From positions 12,000,921-12,064,920 of the forward strand of contig NC_086368.1 of NCBI RefSeq assembly GCF_036324505.1: a stretch of 64,000 nucleotides of DNA, in the 5' to 3' direction. This DNA comes from Eleginops maclovinus. Taxonomy: Eukaryota; Chordata; Actinopteri; Perciformes; Eleginopidae. The translations under genes and the position numbers were made by a program. Shown in pieces: positions 25,303 through 36,870 of the stretch. The notes under the pieces were generated by a model that worked only from the letters and a program-made list of their open reading frames with translations, had not been told where the DNA came from and ran no database searches. The number at the start of each line of letters is the position of its first letter. The stretch's first letter is position 1.

Positions 25303-28300
25303 CTGATCACAAAAATCGTGAAAGAGATGAATTTCAAGTAGAAATTTGGCTGTACAATGCGAGCCAATTTTCTAAGGTTAGATGAAATTACATGAAGTAA
25401 ATATAGTATGCAAAATGTGCAATCTTCTGCCACCTGCATGATCAATGCCTTAAGTGTTCCCACCTGTTGTTGCAGCTGACAGCAGTGAGCTTCCTCCTTC
25501 TTCAAACGTGAGCGGAGCTGCTCTCGCTCTGTGTCAAACTCGGCCAGCTGCTCCTCCACCCTCGCCTCCATCCTCAGAGCTCGCCGCCTCTCATCCTCCA
25601 GTTCGTTTCTCAGGTCCTGACAAGACTCCTTCTCCTGCAAAATTAAAACAAAATATGTTACACCTGAATGCAAAATATAACAAGAAACAACATTTGTTAC
25701 AGCAAAAGAAAATAAACTTGTTTTCAAAATGTTGATACCTTGTCGAGTTTACGGTTCACCTCACTCAGCCGGTGACCCTCCTCCAGAGCGCGGGAACTTG
25801 CCCACTTGCACTCTTTGGCAAGAGCGCAGGAGAGCTGCTTGTGTTGAGCCCGTTCTTCTTCTAGCTGCTCTGTCATCCGCCACTGCTCTTTTTCTAACCG
25901 CCGGACCTGGCTCCGCTCAAACTCCAGCTATAGAGAAAGAGGCAAACCAACAATGAACAAAGTTGTCAGAGGAGGTAAACATTGTTTTGCTTTAGTCTTC
26001 ATCCATTTTACTGTCTGACTCAACGTCTATTAGAACAGTGGTTCTCAACTGGTGGGTCGCGACCCACTGAGTGGGTCGCAGTTATGCAAGTGAAAAAAAA
26101 AAGTTGGAAAAAAACCCAAAACACGGCAAGACAAACTTTTATTTTGAAGGCCGGAATTTCTAATGCTGCGCGGGCAGTAGCCGTTTCACTGGAAATGTCT
26201 GAGACCAGAAACGGTTTTGAATATTGCTGTCACGTAGTGATCCAGGATTGGCTCCACGTCTTTTTATTTCATACAAAAAATATGTGCTATAGAAAAACAT
26301 TTATAATGTATCAGTTTACTTGAAAGCTTTTGACACCAGTTCACGTAAAGCTTTCCCACAGTACATTTTGTGCAAATATTTACAGTGCAGCCCATGTCAA
26401 TTTTAATTAGAGGGCACCTGTTGTTGTAGACGCTCCCTCTCCTTCTCCAGGATGTAAGTGACATCATCTCCCTCGGCTGTGTCCTCAGCATGCCTCCTCT
26501 TCTCCTCCTCCAGATCTGCAATGACCTGAAGCAAACACAGTGGGGAGACAGAGAGTCAAGAGGGAAACCATCTGGTATGGTCTGCCTTACGCTGGCCAAT
26601 AACAGTTATTTTTGAAGCTACTACATTGTGAGTGAAAACGCTGATGGCAGTTCAGCTAAATGGTTACATAACTAAGCTTATTTAAATGAGTACCCTGTTC
26701 AGCCCGCCTGCAGGGAAAAGTATAGTCATCACTCTATGGTTTCACAAAGCCTACGATGATTGAGTGTTTTTCACAGTTCCAAAACATGTCATTTAAGTAT
26801 ATACCAAAACAAAAAAACACACATAAGGCATAATATCCTTGTCTTTATGATTTAACACAAAATCAAATCAGGAGACACTGTCTTCATTAGACAATCCTAG
26901 ATTGTTACATTAAACAAAAGAAAACATGAAATAAGATAGCAGATACTATTTTTTTCTTTGTTTTTATTTCTGTTACTGTGCACCTGTGAAGGACTCTTAG
27001 TGTGGGCCTTTTGGAAATAGTTCATGCTGAAAACGATGCTGTTTTTAATTTGTTATTTTACTGTTCCTTAAAAACATCTACAGAAACAAGAGTTTTAATT
27101 CGTTTTGTGTACCAAACTGTTTTTGCCAGCTGTTTTTATACACTGTATGCTTGAATAATCCTTATTGCAAGTTGCTGGTGGCAATCTCCATTTAAAATAT
27201 TTTCAAAATATTTTTTCACTAGTGAGGACAAGCATTTTTTATCTTTCATGTTTCTCAATTTTTAGATTTTAGATCCGCATGAGAAACCAGCTCATTCTTG
27301 CCTCCCGTAATTAAGAACCACACATCCACACCCACCCTTCTGTGCCTGCTTTCCGCTGAAGCTAGCTGGGCCAACATCTTCTCCTGCATCCTCCTGCAGT
27401 GGCTCACCACTAGCTTGAGAACCACCAGAGGGTTGGAGGTAGAGGAGGGACAGCCCTGCTCTTTGTTCTGGTCCCCGACAGCCTCACTGTCTCTCTGAAG
27501 GGCCTGGAAGGGGTCGCTGAGGTTGTACTTGCCATAGCGCTCCTGGATGAACAGCTCTTTACGCTGGCCCTAAAGGGAAGAGAGGCAGGGGAGAGTGTAA
27601 TGGAGCTCAGCGAGGGACAGTGATTTAGTTACAGTACGTTTGTGGTCTAAAGGTTACTGGGTAGGAAATATTCACGAGTGGAATGGCTTTGGTATGAATG
27701 CCCTTGTTTACAGAAAAAGGCTTCTTGGTTTTACCATGTGATTTATTCTTTCTGATCACTTTTCTTGCTCCTCAGGCTTGTTTTAAACTCAGCTGTTACT
27801 GGATAAAGCCTTTATACATTTTCAAGAGAGAATTTTTGGGGTTGGGTTTTACAGATAAAAAAATCCGTTGGTAGGTTGGTTCAACCTTTGATCCAAACCG
27901 AAATATCTTAACTATTGGATGCAATGCTGTGCCAAAAAGACTCAAGTGATCCCTGACTGTTGCTATATCCAAAGTTTTCATTTATTCAATGAAATATTTA
28001 TTGGATATTGAGGGATTTCCATGAGCATTGCAACACATAAATGAATGAACCCATCAGAACGATCCTTTTACTTTTTTCATGTAGCAACATTTTAAGTCTG
28101 ACTTTGTCCAATACTTATCTGAACACACACTTAACTGTTTAGTTTGAACCCTAACTCTAGCTGTAATCATTCATAGCAGTCACTATATTTTACTAAAAAA
28201 ACTGACATCCACATGACTTTACTTTGGTGTTATTATGAAATGATTGGATGGTTCTAATCCCTGATAGTTGTGATTTAACATGTGTCACTTCACTTATATG

Positions 28301-31300
28301 TAAAAGGGGAAACAAATACTTTGTTCCACACACATTATCAGCTTCTCTAATACTTGAATGGCAATTATCTTTAGATGGGAAGGAAGGGGAAGAGAGGAAG
28401 AAGAAATGCAGAAAAATGCCAGAGAAAGAGTGAAGCAGAAGGAAGAAGCAACAGATGGTGTGTGTGTGTGTCTGTCTATCTTTAGCAGGACAGCTGCTCT
28501 ATACTGGACCTAAGCCAAGGCAGACCTGTTCTATGTTTAACCCGTGACAAAGGAGGAATAATGGCAGCAAGACAGTTCAGGTTCAGCAGATGCCTTTGGG
28601 CCATACAGGAAAAGAGGGAGAGGGGGGTAAGAGAGAGGGGGAGATAAAGGGAAAGAGGGGGAGAAAGCTCTAGGTTGTCTTCGTGAGGTTTCAACAAAAG
28701 AGGATCAAAAGATTAGAGAGAACAGTATCCTCTTCAGCAAGGTGAGGACATAGCTCCTGATGACTGATACTGAGATTACTGAAGAAGTTTAGTGTGTAGC
28801 CAAGAGCGTGGTTGTCCCTGAAGAACAACATTCAGCTGATTCACTTTTCTTGCAGAGCATTGAGCTGCAGATTGTTTGTGAGGGTATTAAATTTGATTAA
28901 ACACTCCTTTTATAACTTTTAAAGGAGATTTGCTTTCTTTCTTTTAAACCGACTCCTGGGCTTCAAATAAACGAACATTTCTTACAAAAGCTGAGTACAT
29001 AGGTATTTATGACCCTTTAAAATGGCATTATATTGGAGTAAAACCACAACCTTTATAACTAGGGATACCCATACTTTTTCAAAAACAATTTTGATTTGTT
29101 TCGTTACTAAATACTGATGTGATACCAGCAATTACTTTTTCCCAAAAACATTTCTGTAGATTCACGTGGGGACCTTACTACGTGTGGACCCACTGTGACT
29201 GGATGAATGTGACACAGCAAACGCTGAACTCCAGAAAGACATTGACTAAGAAACTAGATGTAATGCAGATTGGACACTTAATGGCTGATCCATAAATAAT
29301 TTCATCAGATTGCATATAACATTGATTGATTCTAAAGTCTAACTTTTATACTGGTGATCGAGACATTGTCATATGACTGACATGTTACGTACAAAGAGAG
29401 TTCAGCACCTGGAGTTAGTTAGCAAAGTGTTAAAAATACAGAGTGCCATTTGATGGCTGCAGACGGAGAAGTTCAAGCAATATTCCCCAACAGATCCAAG
29501 GCTTGGTGATTGTCATCTTCAACAATATTAGCTCATCTGACACGAGGGAGGAGGGGCAAGGCTGCCGGGCAAGGCTGCTGTTATTTGATCCAGTCCACTG
29601 AGGACTGTGTGAAGGTGGCTCAAACAAGGAAAACACAGGATGCCCAGGAGGATTAAAAAATGCACGTTTAAAGTAGACGCTATCTGAAGCCCTTAATCTA
29701 ATGCAATGTAGATTATGTTATGAAAGTGGCATATAGCCCTTGTCCTCACTATGTTCATACAATACAGGTTTCACATCTAACCGACTTAGAAAACATGACA
29801 TTTGCCTGCCAAATATTTCTTTTGAAGGCGTACTTGTGATTAAAATAAACACTACAATTTCTTTAATGGGTCTTCTTTTCTTCCTAAAAAAGGTATCTAA
29901 TTTTGCAGAGAAATCCTCAAAGAGAAATCTGACGACAGATTTGGCCGACAGCCCGACAGTTTTCCCGTCAATGACTGTCTGCTCTGATGTTTCATTTTAC
30001 GGTCAAAGATTGAAGCTGCTTGGATCAGGTTTACATTCTAGACACCTACGTTGCCTCAGGATAAACACTTAGTCTGACTTTCATTGCTGCAGTTGTAAGC
30101 AATACTAAGAGTGAGAAAAAAACACTTTACAATCCACTTCAAACACAAGATGAAACTATTGTGAAACTCATCCAAACACGTCTACAATTTTTAAAGATCA
30201 GGTCATTTTTGCTTTTTTCTGTTAAGTCTCACACATTACGAGAACTGAATAATTGACCTTTAAATACTATTCTCTTATTCAAAAGTCCCCTTTTACACAA
30301 AGGTTCACCCATGAACACAGACTCAGTGTCCCTCTGCTCACTTCCCAGCCCATCAATGCACAGACTTCCACAAAGGGAGGCTGTTTTCCTCTGCTTCAAT
30401 CCTCCACTGCTGCAGAGAGGCTGGAAGAAGGGAACAGAGGAATAACAGGAAAAACATTCCTAACATTATTTCATTCTTAACACCTAACTCCTTCCATTGC
30501 TTAGTCCTTACATCAGACTGTACATGAAGAGTGCCCATAAACATTCACTGCATGGCTACTACACACTCTACCTCCATTATTCATGCTTTTTCCTTTTGGC
30601 TTTCGGTTCTTGGCAACTAGTGTGCTTTTGCTTGGGATGTTTCTGTGCCATACTGCACTGGTTCCAATCCAGCTTATCTTTTGCTGACACATGCCTGGAT
30701 TTCTGTTTAAGTTGTGCGAGGTTGGTGACAAGATTTGTATAATACTAAGTGATGGTGATATATGAAATCTCACCCACGAGTCCTATATATTGCAGAGCTG
30801 CTAAAGCAGATTCTTGAAATGCTCATGTATGTCAATGTAAATGGATGTCTGGAGAATAATATTCATCAGCACATGATTGTGAATGGTACAGTAAGTGACA
30901 CTAATCCAATCAGCTGATGCACCTCAAAGCTACAAAAAAGGCTGTTCTTCCCTATTTGTGCCCCATTACCCCATAACATGCATGGTTAACTGTTAAAAGT
31001 ACGTCCATTTGAAAGCACTTGTCAACACACCATGTGAACTTGACGGTAATTAAAAGGCTCATTTCCATATTTAAGTTCCCTTTGAACTTAAGTAAGTGAA
31101 GACCCATATTCCTTCCCTAAGCAAAGGAAACACTGGATCACAGCAGAGCTTTGTATGCCAAATATGAGAATTGCCAGAGACTTAACTTCCTTTTGAAAGC
31201 CACAGCTTGAGCAGCTGCTGAAGTGAGTCACAAATGGCAAAATGTAGCGGATAGCTAGAATACCATTGATAGTTCTGCATAATTTAATATAGAGGACCAC

Positions 31301-32905
31301 AGAAAAACCACTTCATTAACCACACATCCTGTACTTATACTACATTCAGTAGAAAACACTGATAAGAATAGTAGATTGTTTAAACACCGAGAATAGAAAT
31401 GCGAATAAAAACTGGCCAGCTCCAGTTCTTTTAACAATAAAGCAATGGCATAAAAAAGCAAAGAGTTGTAGAGGGGTGGTATGACCATGGTGATTTTTCA
31501 TTGAGCCAAAGATTTCTCACATGACATTTGGTGTGGCAGTGACACGTCGGTCATGAGCAACATGACTACATGTACTTCTCTTATTACTGTAGGCCCATGA
31601 GCAATCTTATTGTTGAAACCAGACTGGAGTGGATCATCTGCACGTAGACAGGGCAGTTTATCCAGCAAAATGCTAAACATCTGCATGCCAACATACAGGA
31701 AATGCTAACCATGCTGATGGATTTGTCATTTGTTTTCTCAGGTATTTGGTTATGAACCGTTGGGCAAATTAAAACGTCTACCTGAAGACAGCTATCTAAA
31801 AATTGAAAAGATCACTAAATGTTATTTCCCTTTAACCCAAGGGGGACATGAATGTTAATGGCAATCCATCCTTTCACTCAAAACAACAAATGTTAACCTA
31901 AAGATAGCAATATAACTAAAGACAATGGGGTTCTTCCTCTGGGGACTATGACTTTTTGTACAAACTATCGCAAATCCAGACAGTGGTTGCTGAGATATTT
32001 GACAGGATAGGTATTAGTTTGACCTGCTGCTGGTGCCATCTGCAAAATCAAGGGATCGCAATAGAAAAAAGCATCCTCTGGGGACCATGAATGGCTGTAA
32101 AATAAAAGTGCATGGCAAATTATCCGATAATTGTCGGCTTAAAACTAGAGTATTATCAGGTGATGTTTTATTGATACCAATCTGTCTTCATGTGAGGGCA
32201 AGACCCAGGATTCCCCCTCTCCAATCCCTAAAAAATTGAATAACATAACGGTATGCAGCTGAGCTTTTATTTGGAAAACATGGATGCTGTGCTGCAGATA
32301 AGACATCAGTTTCCCCAAGAGATCCTTTTCACTTATACCCTGCACTTACTCCAGTTCAGAGAGTATACCCTTAACTTAAGATCTGTAATGGTTAACACTG
32401 CAGCAGTGATCCGATCCCAGACCTGAATGAGTTAACAGTTTGTGCAGGTGGAGCCATGAAAGCCATATTCCCCTCAAGCTCCAGTTAAGGCCAATGTTTA
32501 TTTGTTCTCCACTCCTACTCTCGCTCACATTGAGTCATCAGGCACCCAGTGGGCTGCAACTCTTCTTGCCTTAGATGGCCAGATCCCAGGAGAAATGGAG
32601 GAATGTGGTCTAGACACAACACATGAACATTTAGCGGAGTGCTCTTTGGACGGCTGCTCTCCACTTTGCTGGCTGCATCTTCATTTTTTGAAGCAGCAGA
32701 ATGACACTGAAGCACATTTACAATAGTTTGTATTGACAAAACCTCCTAACGCCATGCAAATATTCACTGAAAGCATGTGGGCCTGCAGAACACAGCACGT
32801 CAAAGGACACGGAAGCAGAAAATAGCTTTACGATCCTTTAATTGAAAATGCAGCATTAATCCTGCTAAAGTAAAACAACCAGAGGTTTGAGCTACTTGTA
32901 ATCGA

Positions 32906-33002
<97 letters not shown>

Positions 33003-33749
33003 GTTGCATTGGGTCTACATATTCAATCTCCCTGGGGTGCGTCTACTCATTGAAACTTTAGACAAAAGACTCTGTTCTCCAGAGACATAGACTCTAGTTT
33101 GCTGCAAACATAATGGACATGGGAATATTAGCATCACAGACACATGGCTTTGTCGTTTCCATACACTAAGCTTTTTCACAGGAAATGACTGCCATTAACA
33201 GCATTTCTTGGATAAAATCTTAATTGTTTTAGCTTGGTTTTTCCTCCTCGCCGTGTTGCCAAATCTCTATTTACTTTGGATCCCGTAACACATGCATGAC
33301 TGATATGTTTTACTGGTATTCATAACTCTAAATTGACCTAACTTATATAACACCAGGTATCAATAAACTTCCCCATGTAGGTTTGTGCAAGACCTCCTTC
33401 TGTAGGCTTGAAAAGTGTCTGCAGCATAATCTGTTATACTGCTATCCACCATTTTTGTATAACAAATACACACAATGAGGACCTTTGCTTATTGTTTCCT
33501 TACAAAAGCACAATCTAAGTTTCTCCGACCTTTCATTGTTTTTTCCTGCTGTGAAAAAAATTACTTTTTAAATATAAATGGGTTTACTTTAGGAAGAAAG
33601 AGCTTGTGCAGAGAGTCACTGAAATGTTACATTGTTACAAGCTCTAGGAAAGGTACCTTGAGGGCATCAATGACCAGGTCCCGCGCCTCCAGCTCACCCT
33701 CCAGGATGCTGAAGAGCATCAGCAACTCTGGCTTGGTCAAACTGTCCAT
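24364..33749 (-). CDS. cttnbp2nl: CTTNBP2 N-terminal-like protein (six coding exons)
   Basis: Coiled-coil scaffold of the cortactin-binding protein 2 family; in mammals it binds cortactin and the striatin/PP2A (STRIPAK) complex. CDS = complement of join(24364..25302, 25464..25634, 25739..25927, 26418..26525, 27336..27569, 33657..33749), 1734 bases, 577 residues (human about 639). All junctions are GT-AG and all coding exons are multiples of three, so every intron is phase 0. The N-terminus 'KPELLMLFSILEGELEARDL' and 'ERYGKYNLSDPFQALQRD' are the CortBP2 domain; Glu/Arg-rich heptads follow from about residue 110 to 280. The C-terminal half is Ser/Pro-rich and probably disordered, with 'TVTQVLSRF' (456-464), 'SPFGTDYRSLA' and a Pro-rich SH3-ligand-like 'RGNPPPIPPKKP' (519-530). 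There are no ankyrin repeats, which separates it from CTTNBP2. An in-frame upstream Met in the leader exon could add 17 residues. Confidence 0.94.
25464..25634 (-). CDS. cttnbp2nl: cttnbp2nl coding exon 5
   Basis: Acceptor 'aattttgcag', then 'EKESCQDLRNELEDERRRAL', 'EQLAEFDTEREQLRSRLKKE', ending 'CCQLQQQ' at a 'gtggga' donor. 57 codons; continues the coiled coil. Confidence 0.94.
25635..25738 (-). other. cttnbp2nl: Short cttnbp2nl introns (104 and 161 bases)
   Basis: This 104-base intron and the 161-base one at 25303-25463 are very short, typical of compact fish genomes; both are GT-AG. Confidence 0.85.
25739..25927 (-). CDS. cttnbp2nl: cttnbp2nl coding exon 4
   Basis: Acceptor 'tctctatag', then 'LEFERSQVRRLEKEQWRM', 'QLEEERAQHKQLSCALAKEC', ending 'NRKLDK' at a 'gtatca' donor. 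63 codons of coiled coil. Confidence 0.94.
26035..26290 (+). mobile_element. hAT-type transposon end or remnant in a cttnbp2nl intron
   Basis: Begins 'cagtggttctcaactggtgg' followed by 'gtcgcgaccca', the terminal sequence of a widespread vertebrate hAT (Charlie-like) family. I cannot find the matching inverted end within the intron (25928-26417), so this is probably a truncated copy; its right boundary is a guess. Confidence 0.7.
26418..26525 (-). CDS. cttnbp2nl: cttnbp2nl coding exon 3
   Basis: Acceptor 'tttgcttcag', then 'VIADLEEEKRRHAEDTAEGD' and 'YILEKERERLQQQ', donor 'gtgccc'. 36 codons; 'DTAEGDDVTY' is a family hallmark. Confidence 0.94.
26526..27335 (-). other. cttnbp2nl: cttnbp2nl intron between coding exons 2 and 3
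   Basis: 810 AT-rich bases with T-rich runs; nothing recognised. Confidence 0.8.
27336..27569 (-). CDS. cttnbp2nl: cttnbp2nl coding exon 2
   Basis: Acceptor 'ttccctttag', then 'GQRKELFIQERYGKYNLSDP', 'NPLVVLKLVVSHC' and 'MLAQLASAESRHRR', donor 'gtgggt'. 78 codons, residues 32-109. Confidence 0.93.
27570..33656 (-). other. cttnbp2nl: cttnbp2nl first coding intron (6.1 kb)
   Basis: The largest intron of the gene. It holds a GT tract at 32911-32998, a G/A-rich stretch near 28610-28665 and otherwise AT-rich unique-looking sequence. No additional exon with splice sites and conserved frame was found. Confidence 0.8.
32911..32998. repeat. (GT)n microsatellite
   Basis: About 88 bases of uninterrupted GT within a cttnbp2nl intron. 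Confidence 0.97.
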
Positions 33750-33761
33750 GTTCAGCTTGGA
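33657..33761 (-). CDS. cttnbp2nl: cttnbp2nl coding exon 1
   Basis: Acceptor 'gccctcacag', 12 bases of leader, ATG at 33747-33749, then 'MDSLTKPELLMLFSILEGEL' through 'VIDALK' and a 'gtacct' donor. The 31 codons match the start of the CortBP2 domain. Confidence 0.92.
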
Positions 33762-36639
33762 CTGTGAGGGCAAAACATAAAAAGTATCTGATTTACTAAT
33801 TGATTTTTGATTTGAATTTCATTACAAACTCCAAAAACAAAAAACACATTCCGAAAGGAAATACTGAGAAACCATATATGCTTTACTAGGAAAACAAACT
33901 GTTTTCCCCCAAATGATTCTCAGTTATTACAACTTGAAACAAAGCCATGCATTTTCCAATTTCACAAAAATCAGACATCTAGACAGACATCTAATCTATA
34001 TCATCTAGCCCCCTGATTTATGAGCTTAATGTGGATATAATCTTGGGTGGGGGTTATTTTGCAGGACACAACCATTGTACTACATATGTTGTAACGTTTT
34101 TTCTCACGAATGAAAAGAAACCAGACAGCTTATGGTGGGTGTAGGGCAAGAGTTGCGCTACAACAGAACTATTAAAGAGGTCAAAGGTTGAGCTCAAACA
34201 AAATGTGAGGACCTTACAGTACATGAATAAAACAACTACTGTTCAAAAATAAAAGAAGAGCATCCTAATGAAAATGAGGCCACATTGTTTTCAAAGTTGC
34301 TCATTTCATTTTCATATTACATTTTGGATATTTCAGCATAATAATGTGACAAACATTGCAACAATACAAGCCAACATGCTCATCAGGCACAGATAGATCA
34401 CATATCAAACAACGGCTTTTAAGCTGTTCCATCATCTGTCTTAAACACTTCAAGCTTAATATTTGTGAATTCAAATTTGACTTTTAAGTTCAGTGTTGAA
34501 ACTAATATCACATCACTTTGTTTTGTTTTTCCCACTGAACGTTCATTCATAATTGCTCCCGTGACAGTTGGTTGTTTTGTGTTGGAAATGTGATGTGGTC
34601 TCTTTGTAGTGTCTCTGTGCTGTAATCTCACAGCTGTGTTGCTACTGCTGACAAGCCCTGCGGTCTCCTCACCCCAAACATGCAACCTCACTCTGGCCAG
34701 AAGAACGTATGCGGGCCTCTCTTTGAAATAAGATCAAAGCTGGCGTTATTATACTAAGCATCCTTTTCATATCATTATGCTTGATGTGTAGATTGCTCCT
34801 ACACTGGCCAACTACTTACTAGTAGGAAGTAGGCTCTTATTCGATAAAAGTCTCAAATGATCTTACTCATTGCTGTTTACTAGACATTTATCCACACCTG
34901 AATTACGATTCATTCAACAGTGTGCTGGGGCTTCTCTCAGAGCACTCTGTGGTCTCCAAAACTTTCCATACCATGAAGTCACCCAAAGTGGTTGGTCTAA
35001 TCTCTTTGGGCTCTGGGACAGACAGGAGCTCTTTGCCTTTCAAATATGAGCTAGTAGCTACAATATTTCCCTGTGTCTTCAATAAAATTGAGAAATCTGG
35101 AGAGCATATTTCCAGAACTTAAACATACTGTGCCACTTATTTAGAGAAGCATACAGAAAGTAAGAGGTGAACTGCACCTACAGCCTAATCCCTACAGCAG
35201 CGTCCCTTCACAAAGAAGGCACACAGTGTTTCAACTGTGTGCCTTCACCAGCACTCATGCTCTGTGGCGTAACCACAGGGGTAAAATGCTAATTAAACTA
35301 CTGCACACACACCTCCCTTGGTTTTGCTTATATTGACTTGCTCGCTAATTTCACAGTCCGCTGTAATCACTGTGCGGAAGTGTTTGCACTGTGTTATGAG
35401 AAATGTCTGGACCAGTTGGAGCCTTCATGTGTCTTCACGCTTGTTTAGATCCTCATCATTATTTAATATTATTTCACCTAATCCCCGAGGGTTAGAGTTA
35501 GTAATCATGAGGGTACAAAAACACTAAGCGATATCATGGGAAATACACATTTTCCCACACGGTGGCTCTAGTTCCTAACGAAAGCCTTGTGTCCATAATC
35601 CTTTTTATCCGTGTTTGTTTTAAGCCTGGTCAGCCATGTGCTTCGTCTGCAACACTGTAAACTCATTAAAAACACATAGAGGCTCCTGTTGCAAAAACAC
35701 ATGCTTTGCCCTGGTACAAATAGGTTTGTAAGTAGCTGCTTCAGAGTCTTCTGTGAACAGTATAAATGGAAAATGAACCTCCTTCACTCAAATCATCTCA
35801 AAGTCCATGTCATTAAAAATCCAGTTCTTCTCATGTTGCTCAATTTGAATCTAAAGTTATACTAGCAATATGCACGACATTTCATAAAGCATTCCAACAT
35901 AATTATCTTTTATACACACATACAGTGCAACACATTCCCTTGTCTTTAAACCCGTGGGAGGATTTAGCCTTCACATCATCTTGCAGCTGACTGTAGCCCA
36001 CTGGTCAGGGAGGGGGGTCACAGACTTGGCCCACAAGAAGAGGGTCAACTGAGGGGAAGTACAGCAGGAGAGGTCTGCTCAGTTTCCTTGTTCTTTTAAT
36101 CATGATGGCTGACCAGATGCAGCATGTCTGCCAACTAAATTGGATTTGGCAACTAACCTATTTCTTGTGTAGGTTACTTAGGCTACTCACACAGCTTGCT
36201 GCCAATTGGCTTTTGATGCATCCTAGTCTTTAAAAACGAATGCATTAAACTAGTATGTTGCCATTACAGAGTAAATACACGTTATTTAACAACTGGAACT
36301 ACTGTATGTGAATTTAATCAGCACTTTCTTCAAGATCATCAGCAGCCTGACTGATGTGTTGACGTTCCGCTACTTCCTTTCTTCTTCGCTGAAAAGATAT
36401 AAATACTGATATATCTTTAATGTATTTTAACTGTAGTTTTTAGCACAAACAAAACACACCTACGTGACATTTAATCTTAAGAAGATGCAGTGCAAACGGT
36501 TCGGCCTGTAGCGTTGACTACTTTTCTGTTTTTCTTTTCTTTAGAACCAGAAAGTGGCTAAAAGACGGTGAAACAGTACAGATGATCGTCTCCGGTTTGA
36601 AACCGCCGACCCCAAAACGTTTTTTGCGGATCTTCTTAC
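33762..36639 (-). other. cttnbp2nl: cttnbp2nl leader intron
   Basis: 2878 bases between the leader exon donor and the acceptor of coding exon 1. It includes a 13-base-arm hairpin at 35215-35246. No exon seen. Confidence 0.7.
35215..35246. repeat. 13-base-arm hairpin
   Basis: 'gaaggcacacagt' (35215-35227) pairs perfectly with 'actgtgtgccttc' (35234-35246) across a six-base loop, in the cttnbp2nl leader intron. Confidence 0.9.
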
Positions 36640-36780
36640 CTTCATGAGGCCCTCTGAGGTCTTTAAAAACTCCAGCATGAACTTTTCTCCTGTCAGGAGA
36701 TTTGTTTCACTTGATTTGCTGCCTCTGATCCCGACACAGCGGAACAGTTAGCGGCCAAACACTGTTCTAACTGAAAGCTC
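36640..36780 (-). other. cttnbp2nl: cttnbp2nl 5' leader exon
   Basis: On the minus strand the sequence before a strong 'aag|gtaagaag' donor (exon edge 36640) is non-repetitive and moderately GC-rich, and lies just downstream of several CCAAT boxes. An in-frame TAA lies upstream. After it, ATG codons at 36678 and 36645 are in frame with the coding exon if this exon splices directly to 33761. The start coordinate is only approximate. Confidence 0.6.
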
Positions 36781-36870
36781 AGCTAGCCAATAGACGAGGC
36801 AGAGCTTGGGACAATGACCAATGAGTGGTCAGTTTCTGGGAAAGTGGGCAGGGCCAATGACGTCCCACCT
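36781..36870 (-). promoter_or_regulatory. cttnbp2nl: Candidate cttnbp2nl promoter with CCAAT and CRE-like motifs
   Basis: Three plus-strand CCAAT motifs (36787-36791, 36818-36822, 36854-36858; ATTGG on the gene strand) are clustered within about 70 bases, and the last is followed directly by 'tgacgtcc', a CRE-like site. No TATA box is apparent. This arrangement suits a broadly expressed TATA-less promoter (NF-Y, CREB/ATF); factor binding is inferred. Confidence 0.5.
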
